A stretch of 64,000 nucleotides of DNA from Muscardinus avellanarius. Lineage: Eukaryota; Chordata; Mammalia; Rodentia; Gliridae. Both the position numbers and the translations under genes were made by a program. The stretch lies in contig OY726560.1 in the NCBI GenBank assembly GCA_963383645.1, forward strand, positions 62,624,558 to 62,688,557, in the 5' to 3' direction. The notes under the pieces are model-generated. The model was not told the DNA's origin, searched no databases, and worked only from the letters and a program-made list of their open reading frames with translations. Positions 23,101 to 36,200 of the stretch are shown here, piece by piece. Position 1 is the stretch's first letter; every line of letters begins with the position of its first letter.

Positions 23101-26100
23101 AACCAATAAAAATATATTTTTTAAAAAGAAAGAACTTAAGAAATGTAAGTCCCAGTTTACATATGCACAAAATACTAGATAATAAAGTAATAGCCATCTG
23201 ACCCTTCTGTTAGGAAGATGGGATTTAATGATGTGAGACTACAATGTACTAATAAGAATATATTTTTTAAAAAAAGAATTTAAGAAATGTAAGTCCCAGT
23301 TTACATAAGCACAAAATACTAAATAATGAAGTGCTTTCATGTACCTGTTTAATATTTAAAATTAGAAAAAAAGTACTTAGGAGGCACAGGTTTTGGCTTA
23401 AGGTCATGACCTATATACTACACTGAAACAAATTAAATACACACATAAGGCTTCGAGCCCTTGACTCATCTGTGTTAATATCCAGCTAATATTTAATGAA
23501 ACATTTCTAAACCTTGTTTATATTTCAATATATTGTCAGTATTTGGTTTTTATAATGACATCATGGAATCTACAAAGTCATCTAATAAAGTCAAGGCTTA
23601 TAAAATTTGCATTTTTCATTTTTTCACAAAAGAAATATTCATATTTTTTAAGATTTCCAGCATTGCACTTAAAATTATTCCAAAATGGAAATGTGGTCAA
23701 AATGAAGGGCTGGCATGCCCTTTTTATTTACTATAACACCCATTCCCACGGACAGGGGTTTGGGATTTTTCTTATAAAGTAAGCTTCAATATTGGAAAAT
23801 TTTAACTTGAGAAGGGAGAATAGTTTCAAGCTTTGAATTTTTTTTTTTTTTTTCCAAATTGATCCTTTTCAAAGGATCATCTGCGGCACATTTCGGATTT
23901 CGAAAAAGTGCATTATCTTCATGTGTATAAAGATTGAGAACGTAGAAAAAAGGGTATAAAATCAGAAGAAAGCCAACTTAAAGTAAAATGGTCCCTGATG
24001 AAGGCCAAGAAAGCAGAATTTTGGAAGTAGAAAGAACAGAAAGCACTAACACAATGAAAAGATGTAGCAACTGCTTCCAGGAATTTAAAAATGGCTTATA
24101 TAACAGGGTGACATAAGTGGGTACCTCTTCTCTCACTCATTATAGCTAATGAGCATTCATTAATGAAAAACAAGACACATCTTTTTATGATCATTTTAAA
24201 GGGGTTGAGTTTATTTAAATGTTTTCTAAGACATCCAATCCACATCAATCTTCATTAGATCACTATTAAGAAAAGTGTACAAAGCAATAAAAAAAATCCC
24301 CTTAAATGCCCAAGAGCATGATTTTTCACAAAGTTTTGTCATGTACATTTTATCTTCATGTGCTATAAATGTGACACCACATTATATTTACTTTTTAAGA
24401 CATCAAATGCATTTGAGAGCATTAACTAGATTAGTTTTATAGCACTACTATCCTTTTTTCTTATTTTGGCGTGAGAAATGGTTCTAATCTACAGTGAGAA
24501 GTAGAGAATCAATGTACTTCATTAAGATAATGGGGAGGTATCTTTGTAAAAACTTTTAAAGTACTAAAAATAAATCACTTTAAATTGTTAAATCCTAAAA
24601 AATTATGAGAGTTATGGAAATCAATCAACATATATCAAAATGACTTTTTAGAACATGTACTGTCACTTTTAAGAATATATACTGTCACTGCAATTTCAAA
24701 GTAAAATTAGAAGTAGTTATTTGAAGTAATCATGCAACTTTTCTTTAAATATGCAATAGCATAATAGGTATGTTAATATAACAATTATCACTTAAAAATA
24801 AGTCTAAAATAATTATATATATTTATAAATGGCTTCTTCAAATACTTGAAGTTCTGGAAACTTCTCATGTAATAATTAAATGTATTTCTGGAGGGTTTTT
24901 TTCCTCCCCCTAGTGCTGAGGATTGAACCAAGGTTTCACCCATACTGAGCAAGTGCTCTATCTCTAGCTACACCGCAGCTCTATTTTTGAATTTTTTTTA
25001 AATATAAATTAATGCAGAGCTGGACTACAATATAAATCAAAGTAAATACTACAACCAAACAGCATTTACCTTTGTAGCACAAATTTTCTCTACAGCCCCC
25101 TCCAAAACTAGGTGGGCAAGCAGAACAGGGTCGTCCATGTTTGTAAGGGGCATGGCCCCACCAGTTTCCCCTTAAAAAATGAAGAGCTCCGTTAAGAGGC
25201 AGTCACATAGCATGATTATAAGTCATTGCAAAGTATCATTGTTTTCGAATCTTCTAAGTAATGATCTTAGTGTGTTACATTTACATATTTTAGTATGGAA
25301 TAATTTTGATTACTAGGTTTAAATATACCTGCCAGACATAGTGGCACACGCTTGTAATCCCAGCATTCGAGAGGCTGAGACAGGAGGACCGCGGTTCATG
25401 GACAGCCTCAGCTACTTAGTGAGGCCCTCTGCAACTTAGAGAGACCCTGTTTCAAAATAAAGAATAAAAAATAGGGTAGGGGGTGTAGCTAGGAGGTCTA
25501 ATGCCCGTGGGTTCCATCCCTAGAACCACACAATTACTGCCTCATTCTTTTAAAAATTTTCAAAGTACATAAGTACAAAGTACATTTTTTAAAAAACCAT
25601 ACTGTTTCAGAAAATTAAACTCTACAGTAGGATATCCACCTATGCTTTAATTTAATAAAAACAGTATAAATTTAAATTTGGCCCTAAGAATGGTTTTATA
25701 AATTTCATAGTGTAAACATTCAGGTGGTCTTTAAGAGATAAAAAATATATTTCTCTTCTAAAAGTGAGATATGATCTCTTTTCAAAATTAGAATAGTTTG
25801 GTGAGTAAAATCGAAGACATAAATATGATTCCCATCTTCATAAAGATCAATTTAAAATTTTTAATATTCTCTTTAAGCACTGACTTTATGCACAAGGCAA
25901 CTATAACCACCGTGATATTAGATAAAATAAACTAGAACAACATGCTTTAGTCAATACATACAGAAAATGAAATAAAATCAGGAATATAAAATTATCTTCA
26001 TGTTGTTAAGAAAAATTTACACCTGAAAGTAGTGCTTCATCTACTCACTTTGGGGAATAATTGCACACCAAGTAGACAGCTTTGGGCCATATCTGTCCCC

Positions 26101-29100
26101 AGATATTCATGTTGTGGCACAAATTAATGGCACAGCCTATTCTGCTACTTGTTGCCCATACCACCTACAGTGAAGAAAAAAGAAAAGGCTCAGAAAAGCA
26201 AGCTAAGGTGAAATAAGGCAACATATCAAGAGAAAAATGGATAAAAATTGAACTTGAGAAACCAACATTTATGATCCAAAATAAAATGAGGCCACATCAA
26301 AAAGGATATTTTTCCTGAGAGTGTGGTGTACATTTGACTCAATTTTTTAAAGGTAGCTAAAAGTAAGTAGCTCTGTGTGGCATAAAATATCAACAGTTAC
26401 AAAATCCAAACATAATTGAAAAGCCACATCTTCATAAGGCCTTATTAAGATGTTTATGAAGAAACCTGCCTAACAAAGGAACAGAATTTTACATCTTATA
26501 CAGAATATTCCAGGAAAACTTTAAGTATGCAACTTTCTTAAGACAACAGTACCGTTTTATTGTGCCACTGATTATTTTATATTTCAGAATTGATATTAAT
26601 CTTGCTACATGCAAAGGCATTCATGCAAAGTCTCACTGATTGTAGAAATTCTACAAATGAGACTGTAGCTTGTAGAAACTCCACAAATGCATATCATTGG
26701 TGAGTTTCATTCAGTTGAATCTGCCTCTTCTCTGATTAAGAAGTTTAGACCATATCCAATATCAAATGTGAATACAAAATATAAAAAATACATAAAATGA
26801 TGCACATTTATAAAAATTGTTATTGGTAAATAAAACTACATCTCTATTCTTTGGAATAAAACTTTGACTTGGAAGATAATAAATTGTTCCCCATACATAT
26901 TTATTATTATCACATTAAAATGTGTTTCATATACGAAGTCAATGAAATCATGTATTTTAAGTAGATGTTCAGATTTTTGTGATAATAAATTTTATTATTT
27001 TTAAAAGTCTATAAGCCTATGCTATATAATCAATAACTATGTGTTTTTTCAATATCTATTTAAAATCACATAAGAAAGGCCCGTGCTCAGTAGTAACCTA
27101 TGTTCTCTTGTTTACACTGACGCAGTGTGAAGAAACGGAGTGTGGCAGACTCAGAGCATACCTGTGTGTAATGAGTACATACAGGCCCAGAACACCTGAA
27201 TGGACAATATGGGTTGCATTCATGCTCATAAGGGTAGCTGAAGTCTCTCACTTCATCATACCACGCTTGTACATGAAACGTTGGGGGCCTGTATCTGTTA
27301 GAATAAAATAATGACAAAGAATGAGTGAAACTGGAGAAAATGTAAAACAAACTATCACAAACTAGTTTCATAGCTTAGCAAAGAGATATTTCTAAGTTAC
27401 AAATGTCAAATACTTGGGCCCTTTACATTACCAATATATCCATAATTTAAAACAAAATAAACCTAAAATCCCACTGTTTATTCTGTACTGGTATTGGCTT
27501 TTTTATTTGTTTTGTGATGGCTTTTCTTTTACGCACCAAGACTGTTAATTCTTGCAACAATAAATTAAAAGTATTTCATTTCTTTCCTTAGAACTTTATT
27601 AGTACAACATAATAACATATCATAGTAAGATTCAAAGTGACACATTCATGTATTCACATATCTCAGGGTATGTTTCCTACAAAATCCATGCTGCTACCCC
27701 ACTTCTCATCCCTCTATACATGCTAGTAATATTGTTAGTCACTTTTCTACTGATCTGACTCCTTATATCAAGTTTATTTTCTTTCCAATTTTCTCTTTAG
27801 TTTCTGTATATGAGAGAAACCATAGAATTCTTGTCTTTCTAAAAGACTGGCTGATTTCACTTAATGTTCTCCAGCATTTCATTTCAAACACTTATGTTTT
27901 CAGAAACTAAAAATTGCACTTTGCCATACCTTCCCCAATGAGCTCCCAAATTTTGTCCAATGGATGGCAGCAGGCTTGCAGGTCCATGCTCCCACAAACA
28001 AGTTTCAGCCCAGGATTCTGCAGATCTTTCGAGCTCTACATCCCAGGTCTACAGTTTGAAAAAACAAAAAAATAAAGTTATGTATGAACACATATAGTAT
28101 GAATTCATACAAAGAGTTTGGTCAGTTCTTCAGACCATAGCATTACTTGGTTCTTATGTATTATCTCTTGTTCTTTGCAAAGTGAATGCATTGACCTTAT
28201 CATGTTGATTTTATCACTTATCACTTAACTTTCTGAACTAGCCTCCTAATTTAATCTTCTTGACTGAATCTTTTCTCCATCCAACATGCCTACAAATGTT
28301 TAGAACAACCAAAGTGATCATAAATACATGTGATTCCTCTGCTTAAACATATCCAACAAATTCCCACACATAAAGTCCAAGGTCCTAGTTCCTTATGATA
28401 AAACATACTCTTTTTTGCTGGTTGTTTTCTCTAACTAAACATCAGTTGTCAGGCAGAGCCTTACTCTGTCTTTACTATCCAGCCTTATATAACACAGTGT
28501 CTGAAATACATTTTCAGTTCTCTCACGTGTAAGCTAACCCCTCCTTGGGGCTCTCAAAGACTTGTTATACTCCTTTGTTTAACCTCTTACATGGCACTGT
28601 AAATGTTTATTTACACATCTGTTGCATGGAGTTGTCATTTAATTCCTGGTTGTATCTTTGGTCTGTGTTCTGTGTCTATCTTATAGACAAAGTGACTAAT
28701 AACCACTTATGGGATACATGAATGAATAATGAATCCGATTCCTATAAAATATATGTTACATATAATACTTGACAAAAGTAATGATTTCCAAGCTAAATCC
28801 TAGGCCTTATTTTATTTTTTATTTTTACATCCCAGGCCCTATTTTATTTTTTATTTTGAAACAGAGTCTTGCTAGGTTGTTGAGAGTCTCACTAAGTTGC
28901 TAAGGCTTGTCTCAAACCTGAAGTTCTCCCGTCTCAACCTCCCAAATACTGGTATTGCAGGTGTGTACCCCCATGCCCAGCTGAGTGATTCATTTAAAAA
29001 TAATTTATAAAAAATAATTAAAATTATAAAATAATTACTGGAATTATTTTGCAAGTCCTGGGTTTAATATTCAACTTGTTATTAACTTGAAACACAGAGA

Positions 29101-32100
29101 GAAATAAAATCAAAGCGACAGGTAGAAGTTGATTCACTCTTGGCACCACTGCTACAGGACTCTAGGCACGTTGATAGAAAAATGGTCCCAGAAATAGAAC
29201 AGGAGAACAGGCTAAGGACTAGCAATGAAGCTGCAGAAGAGCAGAGAGACTGAAAAGATATTTAGAAATTCAAATGCCATTATGGGCACGCTATTAATTA
29301 ACTTCATTATTTATTTAACTCAACTTTTTAATTATAGATTTTATTTATTATACAATGATATAATTTAATGTACTATGGAGATCTGTCCAAACAATAATTA
29401 GGTTAAAAAAACTGACTGACATCCCGGAAAATTCGACTTTTATAGCCAGAAAGCTGGAGAAATAATCACCTCTCCAAAGCAATCATGTTTTTCAGGTAGA
29501 GTTGTCTAAAAAATAATTGTCTGTAATCCTATCAATCAGGCTCTTGCACTGAATTGTAAGTCATACAGGAAAATTACACTTATTCCTAGGTTTCCAATCT
29601 AGCATGGGTATTTAGGTCAAGTTCAATAATACAACTCAAAAAGATTCTTAAAAAATGAAGTACTGAAAATATAGATGTCCTGGAAGAAATATTATTATGC
29701 TGTGACAGGAGCAGGGTACATATGTATATTTTTATTCTACAACATGATATTTCAGGTTTTAAGACTGCCAAGAACTATACCCATCCCACTTAAATGTAGG
29801 TTGGTCTCTATACATTTATATTTAAATTCAGGTTTTAAAATTAAAACAAGATGGCTTGGGGGGCTTTTTTTTCTCTCTCTGAACTATTCACCCAGAACTA
29901 AAGTCTAACCACACTAAAATTGCCATTTCTTTATAAAAATGAATGGTTGAAGTATGTAAAAATGAAAACATCTCTTTTTCCAACTACATCTACAAGCTGT
30001 TCCATCCTCAGCACTCCAACATTTTTAAGCCAATTCAAGATGGAGGCTTTCTTATTTTAAGTGGATATGCATGTGTATGTAAATCTAAATCTTAACAAGA
30101 CTTTCAAAACTAAACTTAGAAATATATAATGACTTTATTTCTAAAAATATTTATAGAAACTGGAATTATGTAGATATCTGGATGTACATGAAACTAGTTG
30201 ACTGCTATTCTCTAGGAAATATGAATGAACATATGCAATTAATATTCCCTCCAAACTGCCAACTATCCTGCTCTAGTAAAATAGTCAATGGCAGTTGGAT
30301 GTCATTGAAGAAAGTGGGTTTTAGTAGAGTTAATACTGTTAGCATACTACTGTATCACTGCTAATTAGTCATTAGTGATATAACATTTTCTTATTCTTTG
30401 GTACTGAAGTGAGCTTTTTCTCTTAAAAAAGATTATTTTCAAATATTTTTTTGGCCATAGTAAACTTGTAGCTCTTTTCAGGTTTACGTAGTTTGAAAAT
30501 TCATGTTTGAGGAATCATTTATTCTTCCTAGCTTCAAAATTACTCTTGTAATATGATAAACAAGATTTAAAGACTGCTGTTAGTCACTAAGAATTTGTCC
30601 GAGGATGAGCATTTTCTGATCACTGAGGCTTCAAGAATGGTAGTAGCTAGAGTTTGAACACTGGTATCTTCCATGGGTACAAATATAAAGACTTGGTCCC
30701 AGGGAGGCACTCTTGGGAGATGCTGTGAAACTTCTAGAACGGAAGGTCCTTAAGGGAGGTCCTTAGGTCTTCGGGTGCAAGCCCTTGAAGGGACTGTGGG
30801 ACTCTGCATATTCTCTGCTTCCTCATTGAGATGTGACCGCTCCTGCCATGAAGTGTTCCCACCATTGCCATGCACTGCCCAAAAGCAATGGGTTAACCTA
30901 ATCCTGGACTTGAACCTCCTCAACTGTGAGCTAAATGAACATTTTATCTGTATAAAGTTAATTGCTTCAGCTATTTGGTTGAATAATGTGAAACTGACCA
31001 AAACAGTGTGAAAAAACTAAACAGAGGAAGATGGACTATTTTTCAACTAAAAGTCAAACACTAATTTCAAAAAGAGTATGTTGTAATTATTGAAAAACTC
31101 TAAATAACACCAAAGTATCAAAAAGAATTAATTCTATGTTTTTGCAATGTTGATATAATTCTAGTGAATTTCTAAGATATATAAAAAACCATGATTAATT
31201 ATTAAGTATTATACTTTTGGTAACTTAATTAAGTGGCAAACACCAGCCCATAAATATAATTTGCAGTTCAATATGGACTTTTAAAACACACATTGATCTC
31301 CAGCAAAGTAATAATGTAACATAAGCATGACGATACTGATAAGGTAGATATGTCAGAAGTGTGGATCTGAACTGGATGCTCTGGTCTTAACCTTCCACTA
31401 CTGAAAACTACAAGTAATGTGATAAAAGTATTTTTACAAACCAACTAGGCATTTGGAATAAACCTTCAAAAGTGAATTACACAAACATCCTACTTTGTGA
31501 CCTATAATATATTTAACTCAGGTTATCACTCTAGTATCTCCAATCCTACCTAACCAACTTCTGAGGATTAGTGTAAGAAAAATGATAAGTAGCTCTCAGT
31601 GACGTTGAAATACCCTCTCCTTAGTACTCTGTGCTCTGGACATATACATGCCAAGACATTAATGACAAATTCTTTTCCAGCTTTCTTATAGACAGAGACC
31701 AAGGTAAATTTCCACTTATAGAAATATTCAAGCCATATATAATTAAATACCTGACACAAATAAAGAAAAAATTTTCTTTTCTATTTAAATTATTTTCATA
31801 CCTTATGTCAAGTCTGTTTCATAACATTAGGGAGCTAAAATAAGCCCTCTTCACTTCTTTACATTTTAAAATACTATTATTTGTATTTAGTGTCTTAGAA
31901 AATGGCCTCTATGGTTTTCTGCATCCCATGAAAACTTTAGCAGTAAAATAATTTTGCTGGTAGCAGTAAAGAGCTTCTTTTATCTAAGAAGCAAAGGTGG
32001 TTTTGTAACTCCCAAGATCATATAACCAATCAGATTTCAGATGTTCTGGTTATGAGTCTAAGTATTAGAGCAAAGCTCAATTGTTTCTAAATAATTTTTT

Positions 32101-33243
32101 TAAAACTGTTCAAAATAAACAACTATAACAGGAAACAGTAAAAAGCATCTAATTGAGTGAATAAGAAGATATTTTTATTAAAAAGTTAAAACCAGGCCTC
32201 TGCCTTTAGCCTAGACTTAGAAATATAATATATTTGAAATAAAGCATAAACTCTGTGTAATTTTTCTATGCAGTTAAAAGAAACACCATAATTTTCAGCC
32301 AGCTCATAAATGTCAACATGATTTTAAAATACTAAGGACATATAGAGTTCCCTTTTTATAAAGAATACCTTTTAAAGATTATTCTTGCTATGCTACCAGT
32401 TCTAGAAAGATAGGTTAATAAATTATCCATCTAAATTCCTCCCAAATCTCTTGTATTTTCCCATTTAAGTAAAAAACTACAATAAAAAAAATCAAATGAT
32501 GTATGTTGTCCATCTGAACCTCTCTCTAGCAAAAGCTTGACTTCTAAGATATCCCAGCAATTTATTATTCTATGGAAGTAACACATGGGCAACTTCAGAT
32601 TCCAAATACAATTCCTCTTTATCGAAACTTCAGATGAAATGAAGAAGTAAATGGTCCTGTGCTAAAAAAAGTGCATGATGTTTTTTGTGTGACTAAGTCG
32701 CTTGGCAAACAAAGCACTATGGAAGAGAGCCGCCATACATTCCTCAGGATTTGGAGATGGCCTCAGGTGTCTAACTGCTATGCTTCACCTGTTCTGAAAA
32801 GACTTTGTAGTTATGGAGAGAATGCAGGAGGTTCAGGTTTCAAAGGAAACACTTCTGTCATCAGGCACTGAGGCCCTGCCAGCTGCCAGAAAGCAGCACC
32901 ACCTCAAGGCAATGCACTGTCTATGGTCTCCTGGAAATGACTGAAGCGGGAGGCACGCAGACAGTGCTTTACCTAAAATCTACTCTCAAACAAAGCCTGA
33001 CAACCTTAAACAATGTAGTGACTCTGAATGAAATTGCTCTATTACATTGCTCATTTTACATACACTGCTGAATTGGGCATTCTCTATCTTTACTAATAAT
33101 TCCTGCCTCAATAATGATAAGCCTCAGCAATTTATTGTGACTCTCAGAAACTTAGCAAAACCCTGTTTCAAAATTTAAAAAAAAAAAATTTAAAGGGCTG
33201 GGAGTGTAGTTTGGAGGTAGAACTCATTTGAGTTCAATCCCAG

Positions 33244-33289
<46 letters not shown>

Positions 33290-36200
33290 AATGATAAATT
33301 AGCATGCTTCCAGTTAGTGAAAACTATGTAAACTATATGGTTTTCCGTGGGTTTTTTTTTTTTAGTGCTAAGAATCTCAAAGATGTTACTAACATCTTTG
33401 TTACTATTTTTAGTAACAAAAATATTTAGTAACAAAAATATTTTTGTTACCATTTTTAGATGTTAGTATTTTCTATCATGTTTTCAGATACTCAGAAGTA
33501 TGCCTTTAGCATTATCTTCTTGAACATTTAAAATGATAACTATCATCATTATACATATATAAATGTGTTTTTCATTCTATATAGATATATAGATAGGTAC
33601 AGAGATGCTTGGCTCAGTTAAAGCAGATTCTATCTGCCATGTTTTCCTCTTAAAATCAGATTTGCCTATCAATAACTTACTAATAAGGTTTTCATTATCC
33701 AAATGTTCTCTGCTACAGAGCCTACCAAGTACTGGCTATAATCACTTCCAAATGCTATTACAAAATATATCTCTTCTAGGAAGCCTCCATTGGCCATACT
33801 TTATACTGAGATTGATTATGCCTATGCAATTAAGAATATATTAATGTATACTTGTTACCACATCATGATTTATATATATTTTCGGGGTGTCAAGGATGGA
33901 ATCCAGGGGCACTCTCTTCTGAGGTACATGTCCAGCCTTTTTATTTTGAAACAGGGTCTCAGTTGCAGAGGGTCTCACTAAGTTGCCGAGGCTGGCTTTG
34001 AAACTTTGATCCTCCTAACTGAGGCTCCTAAGTACCAGGATTACAGGCATGCGTCACCATGTCTGGCTATGATTTTTATCTTGAACACAGTTCTCAGCAA
34101 GAATCTCAGCAATGATTCTTACATCTTCAGGAAGATCACATACCTACCTCATGAGAGGTTCTTGCCCTCCCAAGTCATTTAACAGAGAGGTCAGTAACCC
34201 TATGTCACTCTAAAAGTCACTGAAACCCAGTGATAATTTAGCTGTCTGGTAGGTGTACTCAAGAATGTTTCTCTTCACTGAAAAGCTATACACAAGAAAG
34301 CTTTTACAATTTTCTAATAGAACTTGTCAAAACAGAATTAATCAAATTCTTTCTTCATTAAGTCCATTTTAAAATGACTGAAAATCGAGTTGTCTTTTTA
34401 TTCATTCATTCCATTGTTCTTTCTTCCAGCTAGTATAAACTGAGCTTAGAGCATGCCTCAGCAACTCAGCTAAGGAATGCAAAGATTACTACAACACAGT
34501 CCCTTCCCAGGAAGGAATGTAAGGAGAGAGAGGCGCATGGCACACATAAAGACAGAGGCAGAGGTATGTCTAAGAGGTTGTGGAAGCCAGGGAACTCGGG
34601 AAGGGGCCAGGGTAGCACCTAACTCTGGATGGGAAGGTAAAATAGACTGTGCTTTGGGTGAGTCTTGGAAGAAAAGTAGAAGAATTTTAGGGGGAAAAAT
34701 GAGAAGATCAAAAGGCATTCTACCACTTGCAGAGATGAGTGACCTAGGCAAGATTAGGTCAGCATCACAAAAACCCAAGATGTGGAATAAGAGCATCAAT
34801 GTTTCTAGCAAATAGCACTGATTTTTATGGTGTAGGATGCACTCTGTTCACAGCACTCTTGATTTAACAGACTTCTTGGCCTTTTCTTTCCAGACAAAAA
34901 TGCTGATGCTCTAACTCCATCTTCACTTATGAGCCACGCTTCTTCTAATGCTTTCTCATTTGGCTTTCCCTTCTCTGAACAGCTTCTATTCTCAATCATT
35001 CATTTAGCATTTCAGATAATGGATTGGCCTTCTCTGGAACAAGGATAAGATATAGTTTTTATGTTTTTATGTCAGTGCCTTTACTGATTTGTTCACTGTT
35101 TTGTTAAATACTCTTTATTACTGGGGTTGCCACACAACATCAACAGACAAGAGACAGTCCAAAGAGTAACTCCAGGTTCATTCCTGGTCCCACCTCATAG
35201 CTGATGATCCTAGGATCTTGCTGCGCCCTCCATCCGCACTTGCCCACTCAGAAGCTCTGCTTCCTCCCTTCTAATTCTTGGCCTTTAAAATTACCCCGCC
35301 ATCAGCAGAACTTCCCGTCTTACCATTTACCAGGACTAAGCTCTCGCCTAATTTTGAGATTTCATTTTCTACTCCCTCATCAACTACAGTGACTCAAGCA
35401 GTAGACCTTGAGGCATCTCATTGGTCAAGCTTCTTCATCTCTTTGAGTTCTAAGTACTTTTTAAAAGGGAGTGAATGGTAGCTTCTGTTTTCTTGCATTA
35501 ATAGTTACAGTTATTAACTTATTTTTTAAAAAGGAGACTGTAATAATTGAGAAGAGAAAACATAAAGAAGCTGTATTCTGGACTCAACTACTCACAACAC
35601 AACTTAAGCCTTGCTTCCTCAGGAAGCCTAAAGCTTCCCTTCTACTAAAAATAGGGGATCCCAAAACAGCAGCTGCCACATCACCTGGGGGCTTGTTAAG
35701 AACATAAAATGCTGGGATCCACCTCAGACCCACTGAATCAAAATCAGTATTTTAACAAGATCTCCAGAGAACTTCATGCATATTATAGTTTGAGTGATAT
35801 TAGACTAAAGCACTCCTTATACCCCCCCCCAATAATATCTAGCTACTTTTCCCTGGAAAATATTTTTATCCCTAACATCCTGCTGATCAATTTCAAAATG
35901 CTCTAGTCAAAAACTTGAAATATATAGCATGCACCCCTATTACATAGATTGTATTAATTTTCATATTTTTCCCTAGAGGTTGATGAGCTGTCAATAAAGA
36001 AAATCTGTTGTTTTATTTCCCCCCACTAAGCTACATGGAAATCGCATCATATTGTTTCTATTAACTAGTTGAAAGAAAGAAGAAAAAACTGTAAGATTCA
36101 CCAGTCTTATGTTTATACCTTTGGCCAGTTTAGTAACCCACTTGTCCAAGTTACATATTTGAGTCAATAGTTCCAAAATTTAATTTTCAGAGTTCCTATA

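Noticed and set aside
34470..34815. Facing ORFs of 112-113 residues on both strands
   Set aside because: They overlap an L2-like fragment, have no recognisable domain and no ATG or splice context that supports a gene.
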